A stretch of 64,000 nucleotides of DNA, taken from contig JAWWNJ010000041.1 of assembly GCA_037176885.1 (NCBI GenBank), positions 1-64,000 of the forward strand, in the 5' to 3' direction. Made by a program: the position numbers and the translations under genes. Numbering within the stretch: the stretch's first letter is position 1; every line of letters begins with the position of its first letter. The notes under the pieces are model-generated. The model made no database searches, was not told where the DNA came from, and saw only the letters and a program-made list of their open reading frames with translations. Positions 10,453-22,325 of this stretch are shown here, piece after piece. Source of the DNA: Favolaschia claudopus. Its lineage: Eukaryota; Basidiomycota; Agaricomycetes; Agaricales; Mycenaceae.

Positions 10453-12663
10453 CTAGGTATTCTCCGGAAACAAAGTCTGCCTAGGGATAGTCCACGGAAA
10501 ATGTCCCTTGGCTTCCAACTGAGCTACAATGTACCGATTCCTCCGCTTGATCATCTCATCGAGATAAAAGTTATACCGTGTTACCTCCATATCTTGCACG
10601 ATCGAGATAAATCCGCCGAACCACACGTTCGTCTGCTCGCAGATCGACGTATTAAAACGCCATTTACCGTCGCATATGAGCTCTGGAAATGCGGCCGGGT
10701 TGCAGTAGCGTTGGCAATGGAGGTCTGTTAGCTTATGCTTGCATTTAAAGTGGAAGACGTCAACGGGCTTGCCGGTATTCTTAAGATGTGTATCCCTGGT
10801 GGCCCGCTGATGTGCGTCGAGCTGACAGTTGTTGTCGAACACAAAGAACTCGGGAGTCGACTCCGGCGTTGGAAAAACTCGTTTCGCAAATTCCTGTCGA
10901 TTTGTTATTGCAATGTAAGGCAAGAGAACAATATGAGCACTTACATTCACCGCAGAGACTGACTCCGACCCGAATAAAGTCGCGCGGGCGAGAATGACGC
11001 CGCAAGACCGCATAATTAACTGCTCATTGTGCGTGCGACGAGCGCCAAAGTAAGCGCGGAGGGTGCGATTGCCCGCCTCTGACTTCCCGTCACAGTTTCC
11101 TTGAATAATCACCTCGTCGTCGTCCTCGATGTTGTCGCCGGGCGAAAGCGAATCATTTGGAACAGCAACTCCGGCCTTTTTCAGTCGCGAACGAAGTTGA
11201 AACAAAGCCTTCCCGCGACTGAAGTAAGCGGTCTCAAGCGCACGATGAGCTGTATCGCCGCATGTGCGATGGCCAGGAGTAACTTTCTCCGAGCACTCAA
11301 TGACCGCGCACTTCAGCGCGAGGTGAGCATGCTTTGGACAGTGGTGGTCACGATTCGAGGCGAGTGGGGCTTTGCAGTCATGAAATTTACAGCAGCGATG
11401 GCCGATGGTGTCACCGTCGCAATGTGCGCTCTGCATTTTGACTAAGAGTAGGCATTAGATTTTAATTTGCCGAAAACTTTGAGTGTGCTCACGAAGGTTT
11501 CCGGCGTCGTCTTCAAACACGATGAAACACAGGTCGCACGCATGGGCCCAGTGCTCCTGTCCCGTGCCCTCCATAGCCTTGTTGCGCTCCGCAAGCAATG
11601 GTTGCAAGCGATCACGCTGGCTGCTCTCATCGTGAGGTAAAACAAGAATGCCCCGCTGCTCCGATCAGTCGAGAAGCAGCGAGTAGAGAAAAAAACCATT
11701 GGAAACATCGTCGTTGCGCAACTCCAGATTCCACCCCGCAGCGATGGTCTTCAAGGTCGGCAACGAGCTGTAGGTCGTCGAGAACGCCAGCTTGTTATTG
11801 CGCACATGGGGACTTGGTTCGGCGAGCCCGCACTCGTAGATACGTGCCCAGTTTGAGGCCGAAATCCTTCACGCAGTAACTCAGTGGAAGTGAAATTATC
11901 GACATTATCACTCACCAGCCGAACACCATCCCGTTTGCGAAGAGCTCGAGGAGCGAACTCTCGATGAAGAAGTGTGTCGCGACTTGAAGAACGTTGGGAA
12001 CGCCGCCGTAATAGACGCGCAGAGACGACTCCTTGTGAACGTAGTAGTTGCTGTGATATCGGCGATGACATTCTACAAATACTTCAGTCAAGAATTCAAA
12101 GGTCGATCATAAACTTACTTCGACAGTACAGCGATGTGGTATAAACAGGGAGCGCACCGTGATTGCGTGTATGGAGCGTCGCTCTATGAGTCAAAGGCTC
12201 CACCAGTGTCAGTGTCTCGCCGTCCGTTCGATGATTTGAGCAGTGGGGGTTGATACAAGCGCATCGGAGGATAAATATGTCGATAAGCTGAATAGCAAGC
12301 TAAGTGGAAGAATCGGAGCAAATGAACTCCTGACTTACATGTACCATTCAAAAGTGCGGCCTTATTGTAGGTGAAAATCTCCTCATCGCTCGCGCACACA
12401 GCAGGATGGTCCCAGACAAACTCCTTGAATGCCGCCCAGCAAGCCTGGATGAGCTGAATGTCGGACACGTTCAGAGACGCAGCCAAAGTTTGAGCTATAT
12501 CGAGGGGGAGTACAGGAGGAGGCCGCCGGTTGTTTACTTGTCGGAACGCGATGCTTTCCTTAGCCAGAGAGGAAAACCGAAGAAACTGTGTCAGACCATG
12601 GAAGTTGAGGGCAGAGAGGACAGGGAAACGGTGAAGAGCAGAGGAAATGTCTTGTAGACTCAT
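10453..12663 (-). CDS. CxC5/CxC6-type cysteine-cluster protein associated with KDZ transposases
   Basis: The last exon (11436-10453) carries a Cys/His cluster (HCDGDTIGHRCCKFHDC, HHCPKH, CAVIEC) and ends with the family hallmark FYLDEMIKRRNRY. Upstream exons supply CDLCFIVF, an ELLELF-like segment (about 12071-11900), CACINPHCSN (about 12290-12130) and an N-terminal helical domain (12663-12340). Known: such proteins (PF18718 and PF18721) are widespread in Agaricomycetes and linked to KDZ elements; they may bind zinc or DNA. Here there is no neighbouring KDZ transposase, so the gene is a solitary copy, about 35 kb from the KDZ element further right. The phase does not match at the intron near 12345-12290, so one frame error or a misjudged splice site is possible. 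Confidence 0.65.
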
Positions 12664-12981
12664 TGTCGAGCTGGGTGGCGGTCAAAAGGGGGAGGCGGCG
12701 GGGCATACTCGACGCGTCCTCGACGTGACGCGTCATGGTCGAATCGGACCTGAGCCGGCTCGGGAGCGTTCTCCCATCATTCTCTCAAACCCCATCAATC
12801 GCCGTCTCTCGGCGGTATCCGGCACTATCATTTTCTCTGGAGATTCTCTGGAGTACTCTCTGGAGAACTGATCCCAACGGACTGTTAGCTCTCGGGGGGG
12901 TAGGCCGGAGATACGTCACATTTTGTCACGGTTTTTTCCTTTTTGAGGGGGGTTGTCAAAGAACCCTGTGTCTGATCGGCT

Positions 12982-14224
12982 ATGATCGCTCACCTCTTGG
13001 ACTATCCCTGGCCCAGTCACTTCAAGTTGAAGTTCAACAATTGCTTGCACTTATCACCCATGCTGAGTACCCTCGCCGTCGACAGAAAGCGCATCGCCGA
13101 CATCGACTCCAAAATTCTCGAGATTGGGGACGATTGTGCTGAATTGCTCTTTGAAAAGGAGTCAGTGCAGACAATTATCCTATCTTGACCGTGCCGAACG
13201 AGATAGTTTCGGAAATTTTCGAGCTCCTCGTACCACCCTACCCTGTCTGCCCACCCCAGGCTGGACCGTTTTCCCCAGCTCTCCTCTCGCACATTTGCTC
13301 TAGATGGCGACAAATAGCTCTTGCCACTCCACGGCTATGGAGAGCCATAGCTTTATCGTTCAGCCACAGCTCCAAGTCCACCGCTTCGCGTCGCCAGGTT
13401 GAATTAGCAGAGGCTTGGCTCAGGCGATCCGGGTGCTGCCCTCTTTCGCTCGAAATTCATCGAGACGCCTTCCGTGAACTTCAAAGAAAGAATAACGGTG
13501 GACATGGACAGAAAATCTATACACTTATAGCCACTCACATGGACCGCTGGGAATATCTACGGGTATCCTCGAGCGTCATTGGACGGCAGGTGTTTCGCTG
13601 CTCGATGCCACTCCTTCGCTCCTGGCTCTGGATGGTGGTCGTGAATCGCCGGCCACCGCCTTTGCGGATGCGCCGCTCCTCCGTTCGCTATCAATTCGAA
13701 ACAACAGATTTTCATATCTTTGGCCCCCAATCACCCTTCCATGGTTGCAGTTCACGTCTTTGGCGCTTGATACCAGCGTTCTGCGGTCATTTGCCCCCAT
13801 GCTGAAGGAGTTTCAAAACCTGACTTTCTTTGAACTGACTATCTCCAATCACGGTGACCTCTCTGATAGGGACCATATTCGACTCGCTCGGTTGGAGTCG
13901 CTGACACTGAAGGACAAACGACTTCCCGTTATCGATAGTTGGCGAGAACCCCATCGAATTCTGCAACACTTGGTGACGCCTGCCCTCCAGCGTCTCGTGG
14001 TTTCAACCTCCATCATTACTAGATGGCGCTCCGACAGCGCTATCAGTGCGTTGATCTCTTTCATCAAGGCTTCCGCCTGTAATTTGGAGGAGCTATGCAT
14101 TACCGTGACCGGCAACGACATTCATCTTTGTGATGTGGAACGCGACCTTCCGGTTTATCGTCGCGCGTTTCCAGCAATTCCAAAAATATCATTACAAACA
14201 TGCACGTCTACCGGAGAACACTGA
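12982..14224 (+). pseudogene. F-box/LRR-like gene with two frame breaks
   Basis: An N-terminal helical lead (13061-13170, RKRIADIDSKILEIG) is followed by the F-box segment VPNEIVSEIFELLVPPYPV in another frame from about 13180. The typical HICSRWRQIALATPRLWRAI and CPLSLEI segments follow. Near 13618-13622 the frame must change again to give LDGG...APLLRSLSI and an LRR-like tail ending at 14224. Restoring one base at each point would keep the family pattern throughout. No intron explains either break. Known role of the family: SCF substrate receptor. Confidence 0.6.
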
Positions 14225-14882
14225 CGATTTTGGTGCGTGCACTCCCTTCGCAACAGATAGATTCCCTCAACAATCTATGTTTTCCCCCAGATCATTCCAA
14301 CTTGTATATGTTGCCATCACTAAAGCCTCACCCTCGTACATTGATATTGAGAGGATCCGTAAAAAAATCAAGTCGTTCAGTTTGTATATGAATTTAATGA
14401 GCCAAATCGAAAAATCTAGATCTGTTTTATCAATATATTTCCATTGATGCTACCAAGGGGGCCAGTGGTCTGACAAAAGTGAAGTGCTGGTGCGCACGCG
14501 CGCGCAGCTGCGTATGCGGGCATCCGGGCTTGCAACAGTCTAAGACTCTAAGCACAATAAGCGTAGACAGCGCAGGGTGTACCTCTGGCGGGACGACCGT
14601 CGGACTCCCACTAGTCTCGCTGCGGCTGAACGCAGGTCGCCTGCGACTCGTGGACCTATAGTGGTCGTGGGCATCCGAGTCCGCTCGAGAAAATCCCTTC
14701 GACGCTGCGTTGCCCGATTTTGGCCCGATTGTTGATGTTGATACGATCAAATTGTTTTGATGGTTATGAAATCTTTGCCTCTCAGCTCCGTCTACACCAG
14801 AGGCACTTCAACTTATCTTCTATTGAAGTAATGTGTTACTTTTCTTGAGTTTTTCTTGTTTTCGATCGAGCCATTCCGCGCC
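14225..14882. other. Intergenic; nothing recognised
   Basis: Contains a short alternating purine-pyrimidine tract (GCGCACGCGCGCGC, about 14490) that could form Z-DNA. No gene is supported. Confidence 0.5.
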
Positions 14883-16440
14883 ATGGCCCTGATTCACCGT
14901 AAGTCCCAAGACAGTTAGCGGTATTATGTCGTTAATAGCAATGATTCAGAAGTACCGAATGAACTGAAGGCAGTAATTCTTGCCGACGCTTGGAGCGACG
15001 TAAAGTCTGCAGAAGATATCTACCAGAATGACTTGCTGCGTGTCCGCTTGCAATCAACTTGCTGGACGCTCAAAAATTACATCGACGACTTCCCTTTATT
15101 CTGGACTTGCATTTCCGTCGAAATGCCTCGCAAACCGAGCAAAGCTTTCGAGACACCGAAGCCGAGCCGACCGTTTGCTTTATCTGCGTCCTGTAAATCT
15201 ATCAGGCTACATATAAGCAGATCAGGCGCCTTGCCCCTTCACGTTGCTTTCAACTTGCCCGTTTGTCGAACGCGTGTAGACCTTTACACTTAACGCGTGG
15301 AACAGGGTTGTCAACGTGGCTGGCCGGTGGGAGAGCCTCTTTTTGTCTGGAGCCAATTGGTGCTCTGAGTTAGATCTTATTGAAGATCTGGGAGAAAATC
15401 AATGCGTGGCGGGGCTCGTCGATGGGAACGCTATCGGCGCCGCAGTGACATTGAAGCAAGTTAATATCTCAATGCATGACGGAAAAAATCGCATATGCCG
15501 ATTCGCACACGAACCCACTCGTCTCGTGTCCAACCATCTTCAGATTGTAGATTGTCAGATTCCCGTTGTTGTCGCCTTCAGCCCTTCTAATAACTTGCAA
15601 TACCTTGATATAACGATCAACCGCACCCACAATTGGACGACGATATTTTCACCTTGCACTAACTTGACCCATCTGCATTGGTATAGCAGCAGCGACTTTG
15701 CTGCAACCTCGGTTGCGACGCTGCCTTCTCTAACTACGTTAACCCTGAACCGTGTATCCTTTCCACCCCCTATACTCGCCCCAAATCTTGCGACGCTGGA
15801 GGTTACAGACAAATTCGTTACCCTGAGCTACGAATTGCTAGTAGCTTTGACAGGGCCGCTCGCTACCAAATTGGCCACGCTTTTGCTGTTTTCCAACCCG
15901 ACCCATAATACCGCGCTCGTCCCAATTCTGCGACACTGTCCCTATATCCAGGAGTTCTCCGCATCTGTAGCCGAACTTCGCACGGCAGTTTATCAGATAT
16001 TGTGCGAACGGCTTCTATTGCAGTACCGTAGGAACCGAAGAAACGGCCTCAAGACTATCAAGTTCAAAGGAGGCCCTTCGCCGCATAAAGCGGGATCGCG
16101 AGCGAGATACGTGTATGGGATACTTAGCGACTTGTGCGAAACTAGCGAGCTCGATCGCTTTACACCTTTCTTGCGTGGCACCAGCGTCGTCATATGCAAT
16201 TTCCCGCTTGCTCTAACCAATGAACAGGTGTCCACAGCTTTATCGACTCCCAATGATCCCGTAATCGTTATCAAGGTTTGGGTGGCGGAGCAGATTACGT
16301 TTGGCAGTATACCTCGTAACAACATGAACTTGGTGGTTTTGCTGGACCTCGACTTGGACCAAGCAATTCGCGTTGCGAAAAGGGGCTTCATTTACGGCGG
16401 GAAACGGTATTGGGTGCAATGCAACATAGATGATGATTGA
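14883..16440 (+). pseudogene. F-box/LRR-like gene, probable single frame break
   Basis: Exon 1 (14883-14898) splices across a 51-nt intron to 14950, giving MALIHQVPNELKAVILADAW, an F-box-like start, then LQSTCWTLKNYIDDFPLFW. The frame runs to a stop at 15291-15293. The expected continuation (WNRVVNVAGRWESLF, then an LRR-like region to IDDD at 16440) is one frame away, from about 15297. No splice site pair with compatible phase was found at 15250-15305, so a one-base indel is likely. The 374-residue tail is fully open and LRR-like, with repeated leucine-rich segments (LTHLHW, LPSLTTLTL, LAPNLATLEV). Confidence 0.55.
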
Positions 16441-18152
16441 CTAAAAGCTGGGCTCCAATGCTGTTTGTTGCTACGCTCGTTCACTAGTCTGTATTGTGTA
16501 TCCGCGAGCACTCCATGTAATATATTGTTGCGTGCCGCGAGTTTCGACTGACAACCGCCTTGCCCACTGCTATCCCTCATCGCTATCTTATCTTATCGGC
16601 GCGTTTATGATCGGAGCCTGAATATTGTCTGGTCGCATCAATGATTGCACTTTGTGTTCATAATAACCGTCGTCGCTCCCTTTGCCAATTCCCTTCACCT
16701 CGCAGATTATGAGCATGTAGCCCAATCTGTTATCACCTTCGTAGCGTACTGAATACAATAACTTAATCTTAGCCTTGTCATAGAACCCACTTCTGTCGTT
16801 TGAATCGCCGCAACCGTCGCCTTCGTTGTGTATCAAATCATTGAAATCAACAAATAGCTGTATTCCATTGGGATATTGAGAAATCCATAGCCTCTAACCA
16901 GTTGTACAGGGCCGCTCATCATGCAGATTGACCGTGGTTTGCCAAATGAAAAGTATTCAGAATACTTTTACTTGTGGGTTAGGATAATCCGTACTAAGAA
17001 CTAGAGTGCCTTTCAGGCCATTTTGTGCACGCGAGAGAAGAACCTGGAAACTTAACGAAATTTTTGGATAAAAGTTTCGGGCACCCTCTGGCACCCTGCT
17101 AGTCGCCATATGCTAGAGCAATTTCCGATAGATATCGGCAGTATTTGCCTGAAAAAACAAAGCACGGTGAGCAAATCAAGAAACGACGAGATTTATTCGT
17201 CTCACGATTGGCTGGCTTTATAACTTAAGCGGCATTTTACGTCTAGCGTGGGTGTTAGAACGGCTTGAATGCGGCGGGACGGGTCGGCTATGCCGTCACA
17301 CGGTCACTGCCCGCCCTGTTCAAGAAGTCATTAATGCATTGCGGCGCGCTCCCAGCGAATCGCAGCTGCGCGTTTTGACCTCTCCCTTCACTCTCTTTCT
17401 GTTTGTTGCCGACTCGACCCTCAGGTCTCAATCTGCCCCTGACAACTGCACGCTCTCGCACCCGAAGCCGTTGTCTGTGGACCAGCCATTGCCGACGCTT
17501 CTCGAGGCACCATAGAAAGTCCAAGCTCTTACATACCACGATACTGCGCTAGTAGGCGACGCAGCGCTACAAAGTTTAACAGTTATACAAACCCAAAAGT
17601 TGGATTGATGGCGCTCTCACCTTTCAAGCGGCTGGCATTGTCTGCTATCGCGCAGTGTCAGGAAGGCTTGCGCTGGCAATACCAGCCGTGCCCGATTTTT
17701 CACTGGCGCTAGCTTCACCGGTAAGTACATAGTGAGTGCTAGCGAGTAATCGTGAGGCCGGAGAATTCGTGCGGAGCGGATCGTGAAAAAAAGGAGTTGG
17801 TAATAACCAGGAATCTCTCCGCTGCAAACTGGGTTTCCTTTCAAGGTACATATGTTTTGTTGCCATTCCGGAGGAGTTGGCCTGACTTCAATAACACACT
17901 CATCGTCCTAACTTTTGAGTCATCGTCACCAATAGCGGAAGCAGGAAACCTCACGGAACCTACCAGTTGCCTCCAGTTGCTCAATAGCCATTTTCCTCAT
18001 TGCCAAAAAGACCTACTCTCTGTTGCGGCGTACACTAGCACCCAGTATTAGTCCTTTGGCAACAAACACAAACTGATTTACGTTCTCCACCACCGCTGTG
18101 ACCTGTCTTGTCCTTGACGTTCCGTTCGAAGAATCTATACAACTCTATTCAA
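16441..18152. other. Intergenic 1.7 kb; nothing recognised
   Basis: Only short frames on both strands, none resembling a family. Purine/pyrimidine composition is unremarkable. Confidence 0.5.
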
Positions 18153-18154
18153 TA

Positions 18155-18500
18155 GGGGAAGTCAAACATGGTTTTGAGGCAACGATTCAGAGGCGATTCA
18201 AAAACCGATTCAAGAGGCGATTCAGAGGGCGATTCAAGGACTTGAATCGTGAATTGCGTGAATCGTTGAAGCGCCTCTGGAGGAGAAACAACTTCTGAAT
18301 CGCGATTCGAATCGCTAGGACGGTTTGATGCCGCCAAGCAGCCGCCAAATCGTTCATCGAATCGTCTGTCGAGTCGTTCTTGAATTGGGGGCGGTCAAAC
18401 CTGAACCCGATTCAGTCAGTTGAATCGTCGCCGAATCGTTTGCGAATCGTCCTATGAATCGCCTCTGAATCGTCTTTGAAAACTCATCTTTGACTTCCCC
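18155..18500. mobile_element. 346-bp MITE with TA target-site duplication and GATTC/GAATC array
   Basis: The ends are inverted (GGGGAAGTCAAA at left, TTTGACTTCCCC at right) and are flanked by TA at 18153-18154 and 18501-18502, the Tc1/mariner target-site pattern. The left half contains repeated CGATTCA units and the right half TGAATCG units, so the element folds back on itself over much of its length. It has no coding capacity. Confidence 0.8.
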
Positions 18501-18502
18501 TA

Positions 18503-18845
18503 ATGCCGCTCTGCTACCAAAGTTCAAACCGTGCTCACCCGAATATGTCCTCGAAGAACAAACTCGATAAATGCGATACCCGAAACAATCAACATCTGAA
18601 CCACTCTTTTCGTGGCGTGGAAGGCGTTGACTCTCCTTGACAGCCGTGTTTCGTGTTTCGATCTTTCTACTCCGTCAGGAACCTCCAAAGTGAGCTTTTG
18701 GCTTCTTATCTGAGGCATCAACTCGAGTAGTGCGACGTCTTGGAATGTACAACAACAAATTCCAGGCAAACGTCCATTACAAAAGGTTACAAGAGTATAG
18801 AAGAGACAACTTTCAAGTATGAGACGAGGTAACGACGAGAAAGTG
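18503..18845. other. Downstream spacer of the nucleoplasmin-like gene
   Basis: No gene seen. It lies between the MITE and the stop codon of the minus-strand gene, so the MITE sits about 345 bp beyond that gene's 3' end. Confidence 0.4.
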
Positions 18846-19765
18846 CTAATTGTTAGCGAGGAAGCGACGACGTTTAGCAGGTGCACGGTTATCAGCTTCG
18901 TCGTCGTCGCTATACACCTCTTCCCGACTTCTGAAGCCTCTCGAAGACGAAGCCTGGAACATGAATGAGCGTCGTCCATCTTTGTGTGGGTTGATTGACA
19001 GACCTGAACATTTTGTGGGTGACGATACCCTGCTGCACTAGCGCTATTGCCTTGTGAGATGCGTGGCGGCCCGCGTGACTGACGACAACATGAAGAAGTG
19101 AGGGTAGGTGAACGGACGAAAGATACTCACTGGAGCGGAAACAGATGTATTGCCTCTGGTTTCAGTAACCTTACGGTAAACTTGAAAGGAAACTGTGGTC
19201 AGATCGCGTAAATTGTGTACAACAACACAGTACCTGTGTAATGTCCAAAGAGATGGACTGCGCTGGGGAGAAGAGAATCGGAAGGGAAGACAGTCAGTGC
19301 AAAGTGGAAAGCATGTAAATTATCTCACTTGTCTCCCAAAACACGGAAACAAACATTTTCCCCAAGATTCAAGGGGATATTGACAGTTACAGTCTCAAGC
19401 TTGTGGTCCAATGATTGAGAACCAGGGAATCAATCAACGCATAGATAACACGAACTTTACCGGGAGTAAGACTCGCAATCGCAATTTCAGTTATTCCTGC
19501 GGCATCTTCACCTGCGGTTTGAGCGGTCTCAGCTGTATTGACATGGTTAAGCAGCAGCACGCTGCGTGCGTCGCCTTGCAGGTCGGGTCCAAGCGATACG
19601 TTCGTGATGACGATGTCCCGAAAACCAATGTGCAGTTCATCGTATTTATTTGGAAATACCTGCCGGGACCTGGCGAGTATGGTCAAGCTTAAGGAACGAG
19701 ATACAACAATGAGAGACATCGGAGGCACACACGCACCATTGACCCGTTTTCTTTTCGTACGCCAT
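18846..19765 (-). CDS. Standalone nucleoplasmin-like (NPL) domain protein
   Basis: Read on the minus strand from ATG 19765: MAYEKKTGQW, intron, then a beta-rich segment with DIVITNVSLG, ARSVLLL and IASLTPGK. After an intron come LETVTVNIPLNLGENVCFRVLG, then GDNAVHLFGHYT after a further intron. This order matches the fungal NPL domain at the N-terminus of FKBP39/Fpr-type proteins (LTPGK, then VxLTGNY). Two more exons end with an acidic SDDDEAD patch and a basic PAKRRR tail before the stop at 18846-18848, a likely nuclear signal. There is no FKBP domain. Known role of NPL domains: pentameric histone chaperones. A TATA box lies 68-80 bp upstream of the ATG. Confidence 0.7.
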
Positions 19766-19832
19766 GGTATAAGGAGAGCAGATTAGAGAGAGCGGGAAAG
19801 AGATTGATAGACTGAAAAGCGTGGTGAGTGAT

Positions 19833-19845
19833 CCTATATATAAGG
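19833..19845 (-). promoter_or_regulatory. TATA box of the nucleoplasmin-like gene
   Basis: CCTTATATATAGG on the minus strand, 68-80 bp upstream of the ATG, the only such motif in the leader. Confidence 0.5.
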
Positions 19846-20279
19846 AGAGGAAACAAAGAACAAAGAAAACAAAGGCGACCCCTGTGTATGGCTTCGGCGG
19901 TGTTCGGCCGACATTGCGGGAACGAGCGAGCCGGGCAATTTGAATCGATTCTCCAGAACATCAAGCCGATCAGATAATCCCAGTAGGCCCACGCATGCGC
20001 GGCACCCACTAAATACTGTTGCTTAAATCCTCATGGAATGAATTTGTTTTGAATGTTATGTTTATCGAATTTCCAGAGTAGCTATCAAGTTTCAATAATA
20101 TTAAACAGGTCAGATAAGATAATGAGTAAATGATATCAAGAACACGGTCTCGTGACTTGAGCGCGTTCTAATTTTTACTTGAGGTCCGGAAGTTGCCGGC
20201 TAAGTGCGAACAAAAAAGCTATTTTTTCCCGCACCGATATATTCTCTCTTGTTCATCTACCACCACCACCACCTACCCA
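19846..20279. other. Divergent intergenic region
   Basis: Lies between the minus-strand nucleoplasmin-like gene and the plus-strand GIY-YIG-like gene. The 60 bp before the ATG at 20280 are C/T-rich with CACCACCACCACC. No coding feature. Confidence 0.4.
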
Positions 20280-21030
20280 ATGCCTGACTACTTTCGACCC
20301 CTCATCCCCGGTTATCCCCAGCGCCCCCCGCTTACGGAACCTCAACGCCGACTTCTGCGCGACGATGTGTAGGTCGGCGCGCTGTCCCGAGCGTCGCTAA
20401 TAGATTGCAGCGCTCGGTGGCCCGATCATCCATACCTTGTCCGTAGCCTTCGCTATCGAGTCCTTGCTCAGCTATTCTGCGGGATCTCCGGCTTCTGGAC
20501 CACCACTCTGCCATTCTCAGCGGATACACCGGAAGAGAAGGCAAACTACTTTCTCTTCTGGAATCGTTTTCAAGACCGGCACGGCTGGATCTACGCGCTC
20601 CGTCAACATCCATTCGACCCGACGACGGGGATGTATTACGAGGCGATTAAATACGGGTTGACAAGCAACCTCGAGCGGCGCATGGAACAGTACGATGACT
20701 GCTTCCCGACGACGTGGCTGTTCGCGTGGCCGACATCTTGCGTGAAGTTGACCGGTGAGTCGTTTTTCTTTTTTCTTCCAGTCGTTTAACCGATTCGGTT
20801 TGCAGAAGCCTTGATTCATGCGCGCCTTCGTTCGCGTGGGCTGGGAGTAGGCTCGTTTTATTGCTGGTGCGGACATGCCCACCGCGAGTTTTTTTGGGGC
20901 TGGGGGATAGGCGATGTATGCCGCGAGGTCGAGGAGGTCCTATGGGACACTGCGCAGCCTATTCTTAGGTGAGTTACTTGGATCTCTTGCACATTCTGAC
21001 ATACTCACGATTCATAGATACTGGCTTTAG
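20280..21030 (+). CDS. GIY-YIG-like (T5orf172/MUG113-type) protein, 4 exons
   Basis: Exons 20280-20368, 20411-20754, 20806-20968 and 21018-21030 join to 202 residues without a stop. The central part has GWIYALRQ followed about 20 residues on by IKYGLTSNLERRMEQY, the arrangement of the GIY-YIG fold in the T5orf172/MUG113 families (GxxYxxx...KxGxTxNxxxRxxxY). The C-terminal half has ALIHARLRSRGLG and a Cys/His and aromatic-rich CWCGHAHREFFWGW. Known: GIY-YIG folds are nucleases or nuclease-derived DNA-binding modules; the function of this fungal subgroup is unknown. Exon 4 adds only the last few residues (YWL). Confidence 0.65.
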
Positions 21031-22325
21031 AATTCTTTTAGCTGTTTGTTGAATCTTGTAATATAGCTATCGTTGTGGTCAGTCCGTCTCGCGCGACTGT
21101 GTGATCCCAAGTGTTGAATGAACTTACACTAGGCTTGCGGGAGCGCAAGACCGTGCCGACTGGCGAAAAGTTCTTTGCGGACATCCCTGCAATATGTGAG
21201 TGCATATTCACGCTCACTAGAACCGATTTAAAGGAAATCCACAGCTCAAGGCCGAATAGGTACGTGCACGTTCACATTCGACCGACTAATAGCGAGGTTC
21301 AGTCCGCTCAGGTAAGCTTCCTTTGCTCTACCCAAGTCGATAGTTAGGCTCGGACCAGCACTTTACTTTCGGTATTACCTTCTCCTGGCACTAATTCCTC
21401 CCCGTCAAAGTGCCAGCGAGAGATTGGTTCGAGTCTAGTCGATAGTCGATGTCGTATGTTACCTTTTTTCAATAAGAAACTTCGTATGGGGCCAACGGAA
21501 GTATCAAAAACAGGGAAGGCTCTTTGTCGAAATGATCAGGCATATGTTATTCAATCTGTATATCTCGACCCCTTCCGTTCTCGGTCCATCGTGTAGACTA
21601 ATTTAGTTCCCATTCAGTGACTACTTGGAACAACTCTATCCACGCTATATAAGTCTGTGGAAAGGGTGAGTTTGCTGCACACTCGGATGACTGAGCTTAC
21701 GTGGATGTAAGACTGGGACCCGTCGTATCGCTCGAGACTAACCGCTACTCGAATGTTCTGGTTGGGTGGGAAAGCCCAGTCTCCTCCGTTCCACAGCATC
21801 ATTTGGTCCTCGGTCAAGGTCACCTAGTCGGAAAGCGAACGATTAAAAAAAATTGGTGGGCGGTGGCTCGCGCACCTTGATGGTTTTCGAACCGTTTACT
21901 TCTGGACCGAGCCAACCGTCGTTTTCGGCGTCGTCCTACGTGCCTGCTCTCAGTGGTCGTTCGAATTAGGTGGTAAAATACCGACGATACAACACCAAGG
22001 TCGATCACAATGCATCAGCTTCGTCAAGACCTCGACTTGTCTGTCAAATTCTTCTTTTGTTTCTTCTTTGTTCGCTTGATCAGCGCTTTTCAAGGATATC
22101 ACATAGCAGTTGATGAGCTGCTGATGACGATTTAGCTTCGGTATCAGGGAAACCAACAGTACTTACTGTCCGTTTTGCGAGATCTAAGCAATGATCGAAG
22201 CAAGCTTTGATGTCGTGGACTTGGCCGAACACCCAGCCATGTAAGGCGCAGGGCCGGGCTTCCGGTAGTGGTCATTGTAAGTATCGAAGAACCGGACAAG
22301 AGCGCAGTTCTATCGCGCGTCATGG
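21031..22325. other. Unassigned region with minus-strand coding-like pieces
   Basis: Minus-strand segments read like exons: about 22150-21990 (SLIPKLNRHQQLINCYVISL), about 21950-21880 (ENDGWLGPEVNGSKTIK followed by GTGCGC) and 21823-21614 (TLTEDQMMLWNGGDWAF). They could be further exons of the RING gene or a separate gene. I cannot assign a family. Confidence 0.35.

Noticed and set aside
18155..18500. CRISPR-like or satellite array because of regularly recurring GATTC
   Set aside because: Units invert at the middle, spacing is irregular, the ends are inverted and TA is duplicated, all of which fit a MITE.
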